Under the pieces are notes generated by a model that saw only the letters and a list, made by a program, of their open reading frames with translations, did not search any database and was not told where the DNA came from. Positions 18,570-27,380 of a stretch of 64,000 nt of DNA are shown here, piece by piece. This DNA comes from GCA-2687025 sp964473525 (GTDB lineage: Bacteria; Poribacteria; WGA-4E; GCA-2687025): NCBI GenBank assembly GCA_964473525.1, contig CAYYPK010000010.1:62001-126000 (forward strand). Direction: 5' to 3'. The number at the start of each line of letters is the position of its first letter. The first letter of the stretch is position 1. The position numbers were made by a program, and so were the translations under genes.

Positions 18570-19967
18570 GTGAACCAGGACAGCGAAGGACATCCGCGCA
18601 TGGCTCCCAACGAACGCGCGACGACAGGCGAAGTCGTCTCCATGGACCGCGCCCACGTGTGGCACCCGATGACGCAGCACACCGGGCTCCAGGAGCGTGA
18701 CATCGGCGTCATGCGCGAGGCGAAGGGCGCGTACATCACGGACGGCGACGGCAAGGAGTACCTGGACGCGTACGCCGGTCTGTGGAACGTGAACGTGGGT
18801 TACGGCCGCGACGAGATCGCCGACGCCGTGTACGACCAGATCCGCGCGCTGCCGTACTACCCGCACACGCGCGCCAACGAGCCCGCCGCGCGTCTGGCCG
18901 CGAAGCTCGCCGAACTGCTGCCGGGTGACCTACAGTACATCTTCTATAGCAACTCCGGCTCCGAGGCTAACGAGACCGCGATCAAGGCCGCGCGACAGTA
19001 CGCACGGCAACGTTACCCAGGGCAGAACAAGTACAAGATCATCTCCCGGTACCAGTCGTACCACGGGTTCACATACGGGGCGATGTCCGCGACCGGTCAG
19101 GTCCCGCGTCGGCGGAAGTTTGAGCCGCTGGCGCCGGGCTTCATCCACGTGAGCCCACCGTACTGCTACCGCTGCCCCATCAGACTGACATATCCCGAGT
19201 GCGGCCTCGCATGCGTCGAGGAATTCGAGGAAGTCATTCAGCGCGAGGGGCCGGACACGGTCGCGGCCATCATCGTGGAGCCGATCATCGGCGGGGGTGG
19301 CATCATCGCGCCGCCGGACGACTACTTCCCCCGGCTCCGCGAGATATGCGACGAGCACGGCGTGCTGCTGATTTTCGACGAGGTCATCACCGGCTTCGGC
19401 CGCACGGGCGAGAAGTTCGGCGCGGACCACTGGGGTGTCGTGCCGGACATCATGACGATGGCGAAGGGGGTCACCAGCGGATACCAGCCGTTGGGCGCCA
19501 CCGCCGTCCGCCCGCACGTCTACGACGCCTTCCTCGGCGGCGACGACCAGCATCGCGAGTTTGCCCAGGTTGTCACCTACGGAGGCCACCCGGTGTGCTG
19601 CGCGGCGGGCGTGGCGAACCTCGACATCCTCACGCGCGAACGCCTTTGGGAGAACTCCGCGAGAGTTGGCTCCTACCTCCAAGCGCAACTGAAGGCGCTC
19701 GACTCGCCGCGTGTCGGCGACGTGCGAGGCAAGGGCCTGATGATCGCGGTTGAGTTGGTCGCGGACGACGGCTCCCCGCTCGACAAGGCGCCGATGGACA
19801 AGGCGCACGCGGCCGTCGTGGACGCGGGCGTGCTCGTCGGCAGGATGAGCCACGTCCTGCCTGGCCCGGAGTCCATCTTCTACCTGTCGCCGCCGCTCAT
19901 CATTACCGAGGCGGACGCGGATCGCATCGTCGGCGCCATAGCGAACGCGCTGGCGGTGGTGGCATAG
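18570..19967 (+). CDS. class III pyridoxal-phosphate aminotransferase (omega-transaminase type)
   Basis: This 465-residue fold-type I PLP enzyme has the Schiff-base lysine Lys299 in MTMAKGVTSGY, the pyridine-N-binding Asp270 in IFDEVITGFGRTG, and the phosphate-binding YSNSGSEANETAIKAAR. It resembles pyruvate- or 2-oxoglutarate-dependent transaminases of omega-amino substrates (beta-alanine, taurine, putrescine). A four-Cys stretch, C-x2-C-x8-C-x3-C at residues 199-215, occurs between the domains. GTG 18570 is used; ATG 18600 is the alternative. It ends 3 bases before the convergent barrel-like gene. The substrate cannot be assigned. Confidence 0.9.
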   Translation: MNQDSEGHPRMAPNERATTGEVVSMDRAHVWHPMTQHTGLQERDIGVMREAKGAYITDGDGKEYLDAYAGLWNVNVGYGRDEIADAVYDQIRALPYYPHTRANEPAARLAAKLAELLPGDLQYIFYSNSGSEANETAIKAARQYARQRYPGQNKYKIISRYQSYHGFTYGAMSATGQVPRRRKFEPLAPGFIHVSPPYCYRCPIRLTYPECGLACVEEFEEVIQREGPDTVAAIIVEPIIGGGGIIAPPDDYFPRLREICDEHGVLLIFDEVITGFGRTGEKFGADHWGVVPDIMTMAKGVTSGYQPLGATAVRPHVYDAFLGGDDQHREFAQVVTYGGHPVCCAAGVANLDILTRERLWENSARVGSYLQAQLKALDSPRVGDVRGKGLMIAVELVADDGSPLDKAPMDKAHAAVVDAGVLVGRMSHVLPGPESIFYLSPPLIITEADADRIVGAIANALAVVA

Positions 19968-19970
19968 CGT

Positions 19971-20789
19971 CTACCGTGCGAGCGATGCCGAGACGCCTAC
20001 GATGAGCAGGCTTACTCCCTCGTAACGAGTCCAGGTCAGGTCGACATCCGACGCGCCCAAGGCAAGGCCGACACCAGCCGTCGGCGCGACGCCGCGAGCG
20101 CCACCACGAAACGCCAGGCGCGGGGCGGGCCGCCATTCCACGCCCACGCGGGTTCGGACGCCGTCCTCAGTAGACGCCGCCACGGACGCGCCGAGGGCGT
20201 AGTCGTCCCCTTCGCGCCACATCCCTGCCTCGGCCGCACGAGGACGGGCGCCTCGGGTCAGCTGGCTGACGCGCGCCCCGAACGTCCACTCAGCGGAAGC
20301 CGCCACGAGCGCGCCTATGTCGTAGCTCGGTGACCCACCCAGCGCCTGGAAGCGAGGCCAGGGGTGTGATCGCCAGAACTTCGCGGCCACGCCCAACGCC
20401 ACGCGCGAGTTCGCCCCGACGCCCGCGCTGAGATAGGTGTAGTCGGCAATCCCGCGCGTGTCCTCGGCGATGCGGTTGCCCCACGCCATGCCCCATCGAC
20501 GCCAGCCATACGCGATGCCCTTGGGGTCCATCTCGACCGTGTCACGCGACGTCACGTTCGTCTGAGCGAAGAGCCGCACGTCGCGAAGCAGGGACAGCGC
20601 GGCAGGATTGTGGAAGTGCCCTGGGCCCGCTGTCGGCGCGGCGACGTAGGCGTCACCCATGGCCGCCGCGCGCGCGCCTACGAGACCGGGGAGCGGCTGC
20701 TGAATCGTCGCCGCCCGCGCGCGCGGCGTCGAACCGGCGAGGACTGCCGCGAGGAGAAGCGTCGCGAGCAGACCCGCGCGGTCAGCCAT
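19971..20789 (-). CDS. exported beta-barrel-like protein (probable outer membrane)
   Basis: This 272-residue protein begins with a clear signal peptide (ATG 20789, LLATLLLAAVLAGS, cleavage near RARA). After it comes LVGARAAAMGDAYVAAPTAG...FHNPAAL, which resembles the N-terminus of PorV/FadL-like outer membrane barrels. The rest is short alternating strands rich in Gly, aromatic and charged residues (IAYGWRRWGMAWGNR, YTYLSAGVGANSRVALGVA, RVGVEWRPAPRLAFRGG), ending in ...VSLLIVGVSASLAR. The start overlaps the stop of the ELM1-like gene by one base, so translation is coupled. The function is not known. Confidence 0.65.
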   Translation of the reverse strand: MADRAGLLATLLLAAVLAGSTPRARAATIQQPLPGLVGARAAAMGDAYVAAPTAGPGHFHNPAALSLLRDVRLFAQTNVTSRDTVEMDPKGIAYGWRRWGMAWGNRIAEDTRGIADYTYLSAGVGANSRVALGVAAKFWRSHPWPRFQALGGSPSYDIGALVAASAEWTFGARVSQLTRGARPRAAEAGMWREGDDYALGASVAASTEDGVRTRVGVEWRPAPRLAFRGGARGVAPTAGVGLALGASDVDLTWTRYEGVSLLIVGVSASLAR

Positions 20790-21874
20790 CAGCCAACGGT
20801 CGCCGCGAGTTGGGCGACGGCGTGGGCCGCCGTGCCGGCGTCGTCCAGCGACCGCACATCTGGCTGGCTCTGCGTCAGCGAAGTCGCCACGTCGTAGAGC
20901 GTGTCCACGCGCATCCGGGTGAGTCGCGTGTGTTCGGCGATGGCGTCGTAGGTGACGGCGTAGCGGTCGGGACGCCGCGACGGGATCTCGATGAGCCCCA
21001 CGGGAGTTCCGCCGGACGCCGCCTCGCACACCATGGAGAACGAGTCGACGGTGACCGCCGTCCATAGGCTGTGGGCGAGCACTGTCTGGACGACATTCGC
21101 CTTAGGTGGGTCGTCCCCGGGGAACGCGGCGTACCCGCACACAGGGCTCTGCGTCAGCCGCCCGCGGACATAGTCCGCGACGTCGGCGGGCGTCCGCCGG
21201 GATGTCGCGACGGCTATCCGGCGGTCGGCCCTGTTGGCGACGGCGATGAGCGACTCGACGACTTTCCTCGCCGCGTCCAGCGACCACGTGTACCGCTTGT
21301 CGTTCCCGCCGAACAGGAGGCCCAACGCCTCCCCGGCGTCCTCGACGCCCGACTCAGCGAGCTCCTGGCGGCGCCACGCGACCCCCTGCGGCGTCACGTG
21401 CGTTGGCGCGCCCAGAACACGCACCGCGGTGTCGTCGCCGTGCTGCCACTGGTGTCGCGGGAGGATCGCCATGTCGAAGAGCCCGGCGCCGATCGGCGAG
21501 GGACGGCTACACACGACCGACTTCGCCCCGTGCAGACGCGAGACGAGCAGATTCACCGGAGCAACGGAGGAGCCCGTCGACAGCACTATATCTGGCGTGA
21601 CGACGGACGCCAGCTCCGCGACACTTTCTCCGGTGAGAGCGGCTTCCAGCCAGGACCGCGCGGCGCCCACCGTGACAAGATTCCGTCCGACGACGACCTT
21701 CGCCCGCAGGCCATTGTCGGCGCGCTTGCTGAGGAACGAGATGTCCACGACATCGTGGTCGAGTTCCGTGAGCCGGTCGAGGATCCCACGCGTCTGGTGG
21801 AAGTGCCCCGGCTTGCCGTCGCTGAGCGCGAGAATGCGCCGGGGGCGGGTTACGTGGGTGGGCGCGTCTTCCAT
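20789..21874 (-). CDS. mitochondrial fission ELM1-like protein (glycosyltransferase-like fold)
   Basis: This protein is about 361 residues from ATG 21874; the frame is open further to 22102, but that overlaps the acyltransferase gene. The start ILALSDGKPGHFHQTRGI, then VVGRNLVTVGAARSWLEAAL, LLFGGNDKRYTWSL, IAVATSRRTP and VDSFSMVCEAASGGTPVGLIEI are hallmarks of the ELM1 family, whose bacterial members sit in envelope loci and look like GT-B glycosyltransferases. A role in lipid A or surface glycan assembly is suggested by the overlap with an LpxL-like gene upstream and an exported barrel downstream. Biochemical function in bacteria is not settled. Confidence 0.8.
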   Translation of the reverse strand: MEDAPTHVTRPRRILALSDGKPGHFHQTRGILDRLTELDHDVVDISFLSKRADNGLRAKVVVGRNLVTVGAARSWLEAALTGESVAELASVVTPDIVLSTGSSVAPVNLLVSRLHGAKSVVCSRPSPIGAGLFDMAILPRHQWQHGDDTAVRVLGAPTHVTPQGVAWRRQELAESGVEDAGEALGLLFGGNDKRYTWSLDAARKVVESLIAVANRADRRIAVATSRRTPADVADYVRGRLTQSPVCGYAAFPGDDPPKANVVQTVLAHSLWTAVTVDSFSMVCEAASGGTPVGLIEIPSRRPDRYAVTYDAIAEHTRLTRMRVDTLYDVATSLTQSQPDVRSLDDAGTAAHAVAQLAATVG

Positions 21875-22737
21875 CTTCGGTGCATCCAGAGCCATTGCGC
21901 GGGGTATTGGCGGATGAGCTCCTCCAGCCGCGCGTAGAGATGCGTCAGCGTCGCCGTGTCGCTCTCGTCCGGCGTCTCCGCCACGACGCGCGGCATCACC
22001 TCCAGTATGACACGGTGCGCGCCGTCCGTCTCGCGGAACGCCGCGCAGAGGATGATGGGGCAGTCCGTATGGCGCGCGAGCGCTGCTGGCGACGCCTCGC
22101 ACGATGCCAGGCGCCCGAAGAACGGGACAAACGTGCCGCCCGCTCCGGCATCCTGATCCGCCAGGAGGCCGACGGCGCGTCCGCCTTTCAGGCCTGTCAA
22201 CAGCGGTCTGAGGCCCCCCTGCCTGGGTAGTATCTCGATCCCTGTAACGCCTCTTCGTCGGGTTACGAGCGCCTCAAGCGCGCTGTTCGACAACGGATGC
22301 GCCAGAACCATGGGGTGCGGGTGCAACGACGGCCAGAGCGGAGCCAGCAACTCCCAGTTGCCCGTGTGCGGGATGAAGACGACGGCTCCCACGCCCTGCG
22401 CGACGAACGCGTCCAGCGCGGCGCGACCCTCGACCCGCACGTGAGGGGCGTGGCGCCGACGCCAGCGGTGGAACGTGAGCAGTTCCACCGCGTTCACGCC
22501 GACGTGCTGGAAGTGCTCGCGCGCCATCGCCGCCACAGCCTGCCGGTCCGCCTCCGGGAACGCCTGGCGCAGGTTGTCCAATGCCACGCCGCGCCGCCGC
22601 TTGAGCACGCGAAACAGGAGGGAGCCCAGCGCGCGCCCGAGGCGCGACGCCGCGCCGCGCGGAAGCGCGCCAGCAACCATGGACAGGCTCCAGGCCGCGG
22701 CGGCGACACATGTCTCCCGCACTCGCGCCGGCGGCAT
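21850..22737 (-). CDS. lysophospholipid/lipid A acyltransferase, LpxL/HtrB-like
   Basis: This protein has about 295 residues, with a hydrophobic N-terminal segment and the acyltransferase motif HTGNWE, the HX4D/E catalytic box of the LpxL/HtrB group. It is followed by a QDAGAGGTFVPFFGR block and the final LYARLEELIRQYPAQWLWMHRRWKTRP, typical of inner-membrane enzymes that add secondary acyl chains to lipid A. The frame continues upstream to a TTG at 22839; ATG 22737 is chosen because it starts just before the recognisable region, although neither has a good ribosome site. The 3' end overlaps the ELM1-like gene by 25 bases. Confidence 0.85.
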   Translation of the reverse strand: MPPARVRETCVAAAAWSLSMVAGALPRGAASRLGRALGSLLFRVLKRRRGVALDNLRQAFPEADRQAVAAMAREHFQHVGVNAVELLTFHRWRRRHAPHVRVEGRAALDAFVAQGVGAVVFIPHTGNWELLAPLWPSLHPHPMVLAHPLSNSALEALVTRRRGVTGIEILPRQGGLRPLLTGLKGGRAVGLLADQDAGAGGTFVPFFGRLASCEASPAALARHTDCPIILCAAFRETDGAHRVILEVMPRVVAETPDESDTATLTHLYARLEELIRQYPAQWLWMHRRWKTRPPT

Positions 22738-22910
22738 GTCAAGCGGCTTGCCCAAGTGGCTCAGACCCTTCGGACGACCTACGCGCGATGCGAGCGACCG
22801 TCGCGCGTGGATTGTACGTCCAGGCTCCGGGCTCGCCAACGGCCCGGGGCGAGAGAGCGTTGCCGCACGGGCGCCGCTGCGCTACTGTCGTGCGCGGAGG
22901 ACACCGCGAC

Positions 22911-23744
22911 ATGCTCATCGATACGCACGTTCACGTCGGCCATGTGTGGGACACGTACGATCCCATGACGCCCAAGATCATGCTCGATTGGATGGACGCC
23001 CACGACATCGAAATGGCCGTGCCGCTGCCGGTCGAGAGCCCAGAGAGCTCCAGCTACTACATCCTGTCCCGCGACATGCTAGCCCTCTGCGCGCAGCACC
23101 CGGACAGGTTCATCCCGTTCTGCGTGATCGACCCACGCATGTCCGTAGCGCGGGGAGCCGACAGCTTCCGGTCCATCATCGGAGCGTACGTCGATCAGGG
23201 CGCCAAGGGGTTCGGCGAGATCAAGGTGGGCATCCCCATGGACGACCCACGGTTACAGACCATCTACGGGGTGTGCGACGAGCTGCGTCTGCCTATCGTG
23301 TTTCATGCGGATAGCGTGCGATGCACGGACACACCGTCGCTGGACGGCCTCGAGGCAATGCTCAAGGCGTATCCGAACGCGACGTTCATTGGGCACGCTC
23401 CGGGGTTCTGGTCCGCCATCTCCGGCGATGTCACGGCGGAAGACATGGGCGGCTATCCGAAACGGCCAGTAACGCCCGGCGGGCGCCTGGACACCCTCTT
23501 CGCGACGTACGACAACCTGTACGCCGACCTGTCCGCGGGGTCGGCGCACAATGCGTTGGTCCGGGACTGGGCGTTCGGCGAGGCGTTCCTCGAGCGTAAC
23601 CACGAGCGTCTGTTCTTCGCGACGGACTACCTGTACCCGCAGCAGGAAGTCCCGCAGTTCGAGATGTTCGCGGGCGCGAACTTGTCGGACGCGGCTCGCG
23701 CGGCTATTGGGTGGGGGAACGCGCGGCGCGTCCTCAACCTGTAG
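22911..23744 (+). CDS. amidohydrolase-family protein (metal-dependent TIM barrel)
   Basis: This 277-residue protein starts MLIDTHVHVGHV, the HxH metal site of strand 1 in amidohydrolase-2/ACMSD-like enzymes. IVFHADS and FIGHAPGFW supply the later His ligands and FFATDYLYP the final Asp. GGAGG lies 10 bases before ATG 22911; the longer frame to 22710 is Arg-rich and unlikely to be coding. Family members decarboxylate or hydrolyse small cyclic or carboxylated compounds. The following gene is a Gfo/Idh/MocA oxidoreductase 31 bases downstream, so a small catabolic operon is likely. Confidence 0.85.
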   Translation: MLIDTHVHVGHVWDTYDPMTPKIMLDWMDAHDIEMAVPLPVESPESSSYYILSRDMLALCAQHPDRFIPFCVIDPRMSVARGADSFRSIIGAYVDQGAKGFGEIKVGIPMDDPRLQTIYGVCDELRLPIVFHADSVRCTDTPSLDGLEAMLKAYPNATFIGHAPGFWSAISGDVTAEDMGGYPKRPVTPGGRLDTLFATYDNLYADLSAGSAHNALVRDWAFGEAFLERNHERLFFATDYLYPQQEVPQFEMFAGANLSDAARAAIGWGNARRVLNL

Positions 23745-23775
23745 CCGGCCGACGCCGCAAGCATGGAGCACACGC

Positions 23776-24945
23776 ATGGAGCGCCCCGTCAGGGCCGCCG
23801 TCATGGGTCTCGGCCAGCGCGGGCTACAGCATCTCAAGTCGCTGTGGGCGTTGCGGGAGGAAGGGATCGTCGAGGTGGTCGGCCTCGCGGACGCCTTCGT
23901 CGAGAACCTCGACGCTGAGAAGATCGCCAGGTATGTCTCTGGGTATTCCGAAGACGGGCTGGTCCGCGACGCTTCCGTGGAGGCCGTCATCTCGTCGGCC
24001 GCGCCCGACGTGCTGTACGTCGCGATACCCCCGAGCGTGCACGATGGCGAGGTCGTCGCGGCGGCGCGGGCAGGCGTGCACCTGATGGTCGAGAAGCCGA
24101 TGAGCCTCTACCTCGACGAAGCCCTCGAGATGCGGGACGCCATCGAGGCAAGCGGGATCATCGCCACGGTGGGATTCCAGCAGCGGTATGTCCCTCGGAA
24201 CGCGGCGGTGCGGGACTTCCTCGCCGACAAGCGCGTCGTTCTCGCGAACGTCGTGCACAACGGCGCCCTGGAGAACCACTCGACAAAGCACACGCCGACC
24301 GACCGACTGGCCGGGCCGTCGAACCGCGTGTGGACGGCGAGCATGGAGTGGTCTGGATCGACGGTCGTCGAGGCGGGGATCCACCAGGTCGACCTGCTGC
24401 GGTATTGGTGCGGAGACATCGCATGGGTCGAGGCGAACTACATACACCGCGACGCGTCGGACATCGAAGATGGCGGGGACAACCCGTACGCGTACCGCGT
24501 CGCGTATGGCTTCGAGTCCGGCGCGGTTGGCTCACTCGTCATGTCGCGGCTTCGGAAGGCGTTTTACAGCGACGGCTACCAGGGGATCGCCTGGACGCAT
24601 GGGCACGTTAAGTTCGAGGGCCGAGACGCGGTGGCGTACTACTACGACGGGCCGTACCCGCCGACCGCGCGTCCGTCGCAAGACGACCTGCGTCACGTCC
24701 TCCCGGCCGCGAGCGGCGAGGACGCGACGACCGCTCTATCTCGCGCCCTGACCACGGCCGTTGCGACGGGCGGCAGCAGTGGCCTGCGCAGCACGTTCGC
24801 CAGCAGCATGAACAGCTTGGCGGCCGTTCTTGGCGCGAATGCGTCGGACCAGCTTGGTGGCGCGAGAATCTACCTGGCGGAGCTGCTGTCGTCGGATCGG
24901 TACGCGGAGCAACGCCGCCGGCCCAGGTCTGACGGCGCGGCATAG
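23776..24945 (+). CDS. Gfo/Idh/MocA family oxidoreductase
   Basis: This 389-residue protein has an intact N-terminal Rossmann fold (VRAAVMGLGQRGLQHL), the catalytic-lysine motif VEKPMSLY, and the second-domain ASMEWSGSTVVEAGIHQVDLLRYW with His of the family's GxHxxD element. It uses NAD(P) to oxidise or reduce sugars or related polyols. ATG 23776 is used; an upstream in-frame extension to 23551 overlaps the amidohydrolase and is not coding. It follows the amidohydrolase closely and is probably co-transcribed. The substrate is unknown. Confidence 0.92.
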   Translation: MERPVRAAVMGLGQRGLQHLKSLWALREEGIVEVVGLADAFVENLDAEKIARYVSGYSEDGLVRDASVEAVISSAAPDVLYVAIPPSVHDGEVVAAARAGVHLMVEKPMSLYLDEALEMRDAIEASGIIATVGFQQRYVPRNAAVRDFLADKRVVLANVVHNGALENHSTKHTPTDRLAGPSNRVWTASMEWSGSTVVEAGIHQVDLLRYWCGDIAWVEANYIHRDASDIEDGGDNPYAYRVAYGFESGAVGSLVMSRLRKAFYSDGYQGIAWTHGHVKFEGRDAVAYYYDGPYPPTARPSQDDLRHVLPAASGEDATTALSRALTTAVATGGSSGLRSTFASSMNSLAAVLGANASDQLGGARIYLAELLSSDRYAEQRRRPRSDGAA

Positions 24946-24947
24946 CC

Positions 24948-24977
24948 TTGGATGCCGCTCCGCGCCCAGCGTACAAT
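24948..24977 (+). promoter_or_regulatory. sigma70-type promoter candidate for the TPR gene at 25026
   Basis: TTGGAT (24948-24953) and TACAAT (24972-24977) are separated by 18 bases. The -10 keeps the ACAAT core seen at other promoter candidates in this window (27375, 37610, 40100). It lies 49 bases before the ATG and directly after the stop of the previous gene. Confidence 0.5.
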
Positions 24978-25025
24978 GGTCTCGGCGGCGTCACGAGCAC
25001 TCCCAAGTCAAGGTGATCCACGAAG

Positions 25026-25946
25026 ATGGACACGGCTAACGCGCGCGAGCAGTTCGAAGTCGCTATGGAGCACATAGCCGACGACCGCAAGATCGAGGCC
25101 CGCGACACGCTGTCGGGCATCCTGGAACAGTCTCCAGACTACGTGGAGGCGCGGCTCGCGCTGGGCGTGCTGATGGGTGGCGACGGCGACACGGAGCCGG
25201 CGCGTCGTCACCTGCGCTTCGCCATGGAACAGATCGCGCTGAACCCGCGCATTGGCAGTGAGGCGTTGCGCGCGCAGGTGCTCGTCAATCTGTGCGCGAT
25301 GGCGTTGGAACAGGACGACTACGCCGACGTGCTCGCGTGGGAGGATGTCTTCGGCGAAATGTCCGAGGCGCTCGCGCGCCAGGGGCTACGCGAACGGGCG
25401 GCGTCTCTACTGTTCGACGCTGGCGGCCGCGCCATTCAGGCGGATCGCCCGGATCACGGACAGCGACTGTACATGCGCGCGATAGAGCTGGAACCGACGT
25501 TCTCGGAGGCGTGGTACAACATCGCCGTCATCGCGTCGGAGGAGGGCTCGCTGCCGGAAGCCAAGGAGGCGTTGCGCCGCGCCATCGACGCCGACCACGG
25601 CTTCGCAGACGCGCATTTCTTGCTCGGTACGCTCCTGCTCGCTGACTCAACGGCGGAGGCCGCGGAGTGCATGCGAGCCGCAGTCGAGATGAAGCCGGAC
25701 AACCCCCGTTGGGTGACCATGACCGGCTCTGCGTACGCCCGGATGCGGGACTTCGCAACCGCTCGCGAGTGGTTTCGCCGCAGCCTCGCGATGGACGACG
25801 ACCAGGCGGACGCCCATCTCGGGTACGCCGTCGCCTGCCGGGCGCTGGGTGATCTGGGCGCGGCCCGCGGCTCCCTCCAAAAGGCGTTCGACCTGAATCC
25901 CGCCCTTGCGACGCAGATACAGGGCATGATGGCTGAAGCCGAGTAG
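25026..25946 (+). CDS. cytoplasmic tetratricopeptide-repeat protein
   Basis: This 306-residue soluble protein has no signal peptide. TPR units are visible throughout: DTLSGILEQSPDYVEARLALGVL near residue 24, QRLYMRAIELEPTFSEAWYNIAVI, AKEALRRAIDADHGFADAHFLLG, and ATAREWFRRSLAMDDDQADAHLGYA near the end. It is preceded by a promoter candidate at 24948-24977 and followed 12 bases later by the cyclophilin-like gene, so it probably heads a three-gene operon. TPRs mediate protein-protein contacts. The partner is unknown. Confidence 0.85.
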   Translation: MDTANAREQFEVAMEHIADDRKIEARDTLSGILEQSPDYVEARLALGVLMGGDGDTEPARRHLRFAMEQIALNPRIGSEALRAQVLVNLCAMALEQDDYADVLAWEDVFGEMSEALARQGLRERAASLLFDAGGRAIQADRPDHGQRLYMRAIELEPTFSEAWYNIAVIASEEGSLPEAKEALRRAIDADHGFADAHFLLGTLLLADSTAEAAECMRAAVEMKPDNPRWVTMTGSAYARMRDFATAREWFRRSLAMDDDQADAHLGYAVACRALGDLGAARGSLQKAFDLNPALATQIQGMMAEAE

Positions 25947-25958
25947 GGACGGTCAACC

Positions 25959-26327
25959 GTGAGAATCGCGATACGCGCGGGCGAAGTCGCCGTGGAGGCC
26001 GACCTGAACGACACCGCCGCCGCTGCGGCCCTGTGGGACGCGCTGCCTATCGAGGCGTCCGGGAGCGTGTGGGGCGACGAGATCTACTTCCCCATCCCGA
26101 TCGAAGCCGACCTGGAGGATCCGAAGGAGGTCGTGGCGCTGGGTGAGATAGCGTTCTGGCCACCCGGTTCCGCGTTCTGCATCTTCTACGGCCCTACGCC
26201 CGCGAGCCGTGGCGACGACATCCGGCCCGCGAGCGCGGTGACGCCGCTCGGACACATCGACGGGGACGCGACGGCCTTCCGCGGCACACGCGACGGCGTC
26301 AACGTCACCATCGAGCGCGCCACGTGA
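25959..26327 (+). CDS. cyclophilin-like fold protein (TM1367/DUF369 type)
   Basis: This 122-residue protein starts at GTG 25959. The pattern SGSVWGDEIYFPIPI, ALGEIAFWPPGSAFCIFYGPTP and RPASAVTPLGHIDGD fits the small cyclophilin-like beta-barrel family typified by Thermotoga TM1367. These have a cyclophilin-shaped fold but lack a proven prolyl isomerase site, and their role is unknown. Its stop overlaps the GTG of the following DHS-like gene by 4 bases, so the two are translationally coupled. Confidence 0.8.
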   Translation: MRIAIRAGEVAVEADLNDTAAAAALWDALPIEASGSVWGDEIYFPIPIEADLEDPKEVVALGEIAFWPPGSAFCIFYGPTPASRGDDIRPASAVTPLGHIDGDATAFRGTRDGVNVTIERAT

Positions 26328-27271
26328 GCGGACGCTTCCCGCCCCTGAATTTCGGCGAAATCCGCACGATCGCCCTCGCCGGGCGGGAGAACAAGGTCGC
26401 GGTAGGCGACCTCGCGCGACCCGTACGCGCGGGCATGAGCGTGGCTGACCTGCTGGCAAGACTCCCAAACCAGTTGGCGGGCGCGGACATGCGGTCCTTC
26501 GTAGCCGATGTCGCCCGCTCCGTCCGCGGCGGCGGGTCGGTCATCGCTATGATCGGCGGCCACGTCATCAAGGTGGGTCTTGCGCCAATCCTCATCCAGC
26601 TCATGGACGAGGGCGTCGTGCACGCGCTTGCCATGAACGGCTCCGCCAGCATCCACGACTTCGAGTTGGCGTACATCGGGGGAACGAGCGAGGACGTGGC
26701 CGAGACGCTGGAGACGGGCGAGTTCGGCATGTCAGAGGAAACCGGACGCCTCATGAACGAGGCCGTCGCTGCGGCGCCCACGCGCGGCATGGGCGCCGCG
26801 CTGGGGGAGATGATTGACAGAGACAGCTTCCCCCATGCCGAGATCAGCGTGCTGGCCGCGGCGCGCCGACTCGGTATACCCGCCACCGTACACGTGGCCG
26901 TGGGAACCGACATCATCCACCAGCACCCCTCGGCGAACGGGGCCGCGATCGGCGAAGCTACGTACGCGGACTTCCAGAAGTTCGCCGCTGTCGTCGCGAG
27001 GCTGGACGGCGGAGCCGTGCTCAACATCGGCTCAGCGGTCATCATGCCTGAGGTGTTCCTCAAGGCGCTCACCGTCGCGCGCAACCTGGGGCACGGCGCG
27101 ACCGACTTCATCGCCGCCGACTTCGACATGACACCGCATTACCGCCCGGGCGAGAACGTCGTGCAGCGTCCCACGAGCCGTGGCGGGCGTGGGTACCGAT
27201 TCACCGGGCGGCACGAGATCATGATCCCCCTCGTGGCGGCCTCGCTGCTGGACGCGCTCGCATCCGAGTAA
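26324..27271 (+). CDS. conserved protein, remote deoxyhypusine synthase-like (NAD-binding) family
   Basis: This 315-residue protein starts at GTG 26324, overlapping the cyclophilin-like gene by 4 bases. Segments such as GSVIAMIGGHVIKVGLAPIL, HALAMNGSASIHDFELAYIG, TSEDVAETLETGEFGMSEET, HVAVGTDIIHQHP and NIGSAVIMPEVFLKAL are strongly patterned and look conserved. The layout recalls bacterial deoxyhypusine synthase-like proteins with a DHS-type NAD-binding fold. The catalytic lysine segment of true DHS is not evident and bacteria generally lack eIF5A, so hypusination is not claimed. Homospermidine-type polyamine chemistry is one possibility. Function unknown. Confidence 0.6.
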   Translation: MSGRFPPLNFGEIRTIALAGRENKVAVGDLARPVRAGMSVADLLARLPNQLAGADMRSFVADVARSVRGGGSVIAMIGGHVIKVGLAPILIQLMDEGVVHALAMNGSASIHDFELAYIGGTSEDVAETLETGEFGMSEETGRLMNEAVAAAPTRGMGAALGEMIDRDSFPHAEISVLAAARRLGIPATVHVAVGTDIIHQHPSANGAAIGEATYADFQKFAAVVARLDGGAVLNIGSAVIMPEVFLKALTVARNLGHGATDFIAADFDMTPHYRPGENVVQRPTSRGGRGYRFTGRHEIMIPLVAASLLDALASE

Positions 27272-27350
27272 TGGATGCGGCGACGCGCGGGCAGGGCCTC
27301 GGCCCACTCGCGCCCGGACGCATATGCCTCTACGCCGTGTCGGGATCGTC

Positions 27351-27380
27351 TTGACCCCCAAGATTTGCGTGTGGGACAAT
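27351..27380 (+). promoter_or_regulatory. sigma70-type promoter candidate for the cupredoxin lipoprotein
   Basis: TTGACC (27351-27356) and GACAAT (27375-27380) are 18 bases apart. The -10 region reads TGTGGGACAAT, nearly identical to TGTGGAACAAT at the nuo promoter. A second extended -10-like site (TGTGATAAT, 27419-27427) lies further downstream. The surrounding 259-base gap has no gene and is less GC-rich than the coding DNA. Confidence 0.55.

Noticed and set aside
26324..27271. True deoxyhypusine synthase
   Set aside because: The catalytic lysine segment is not evident and no eIF5A-like substrate is seen; only a remote fold-level resemblance is claimed.
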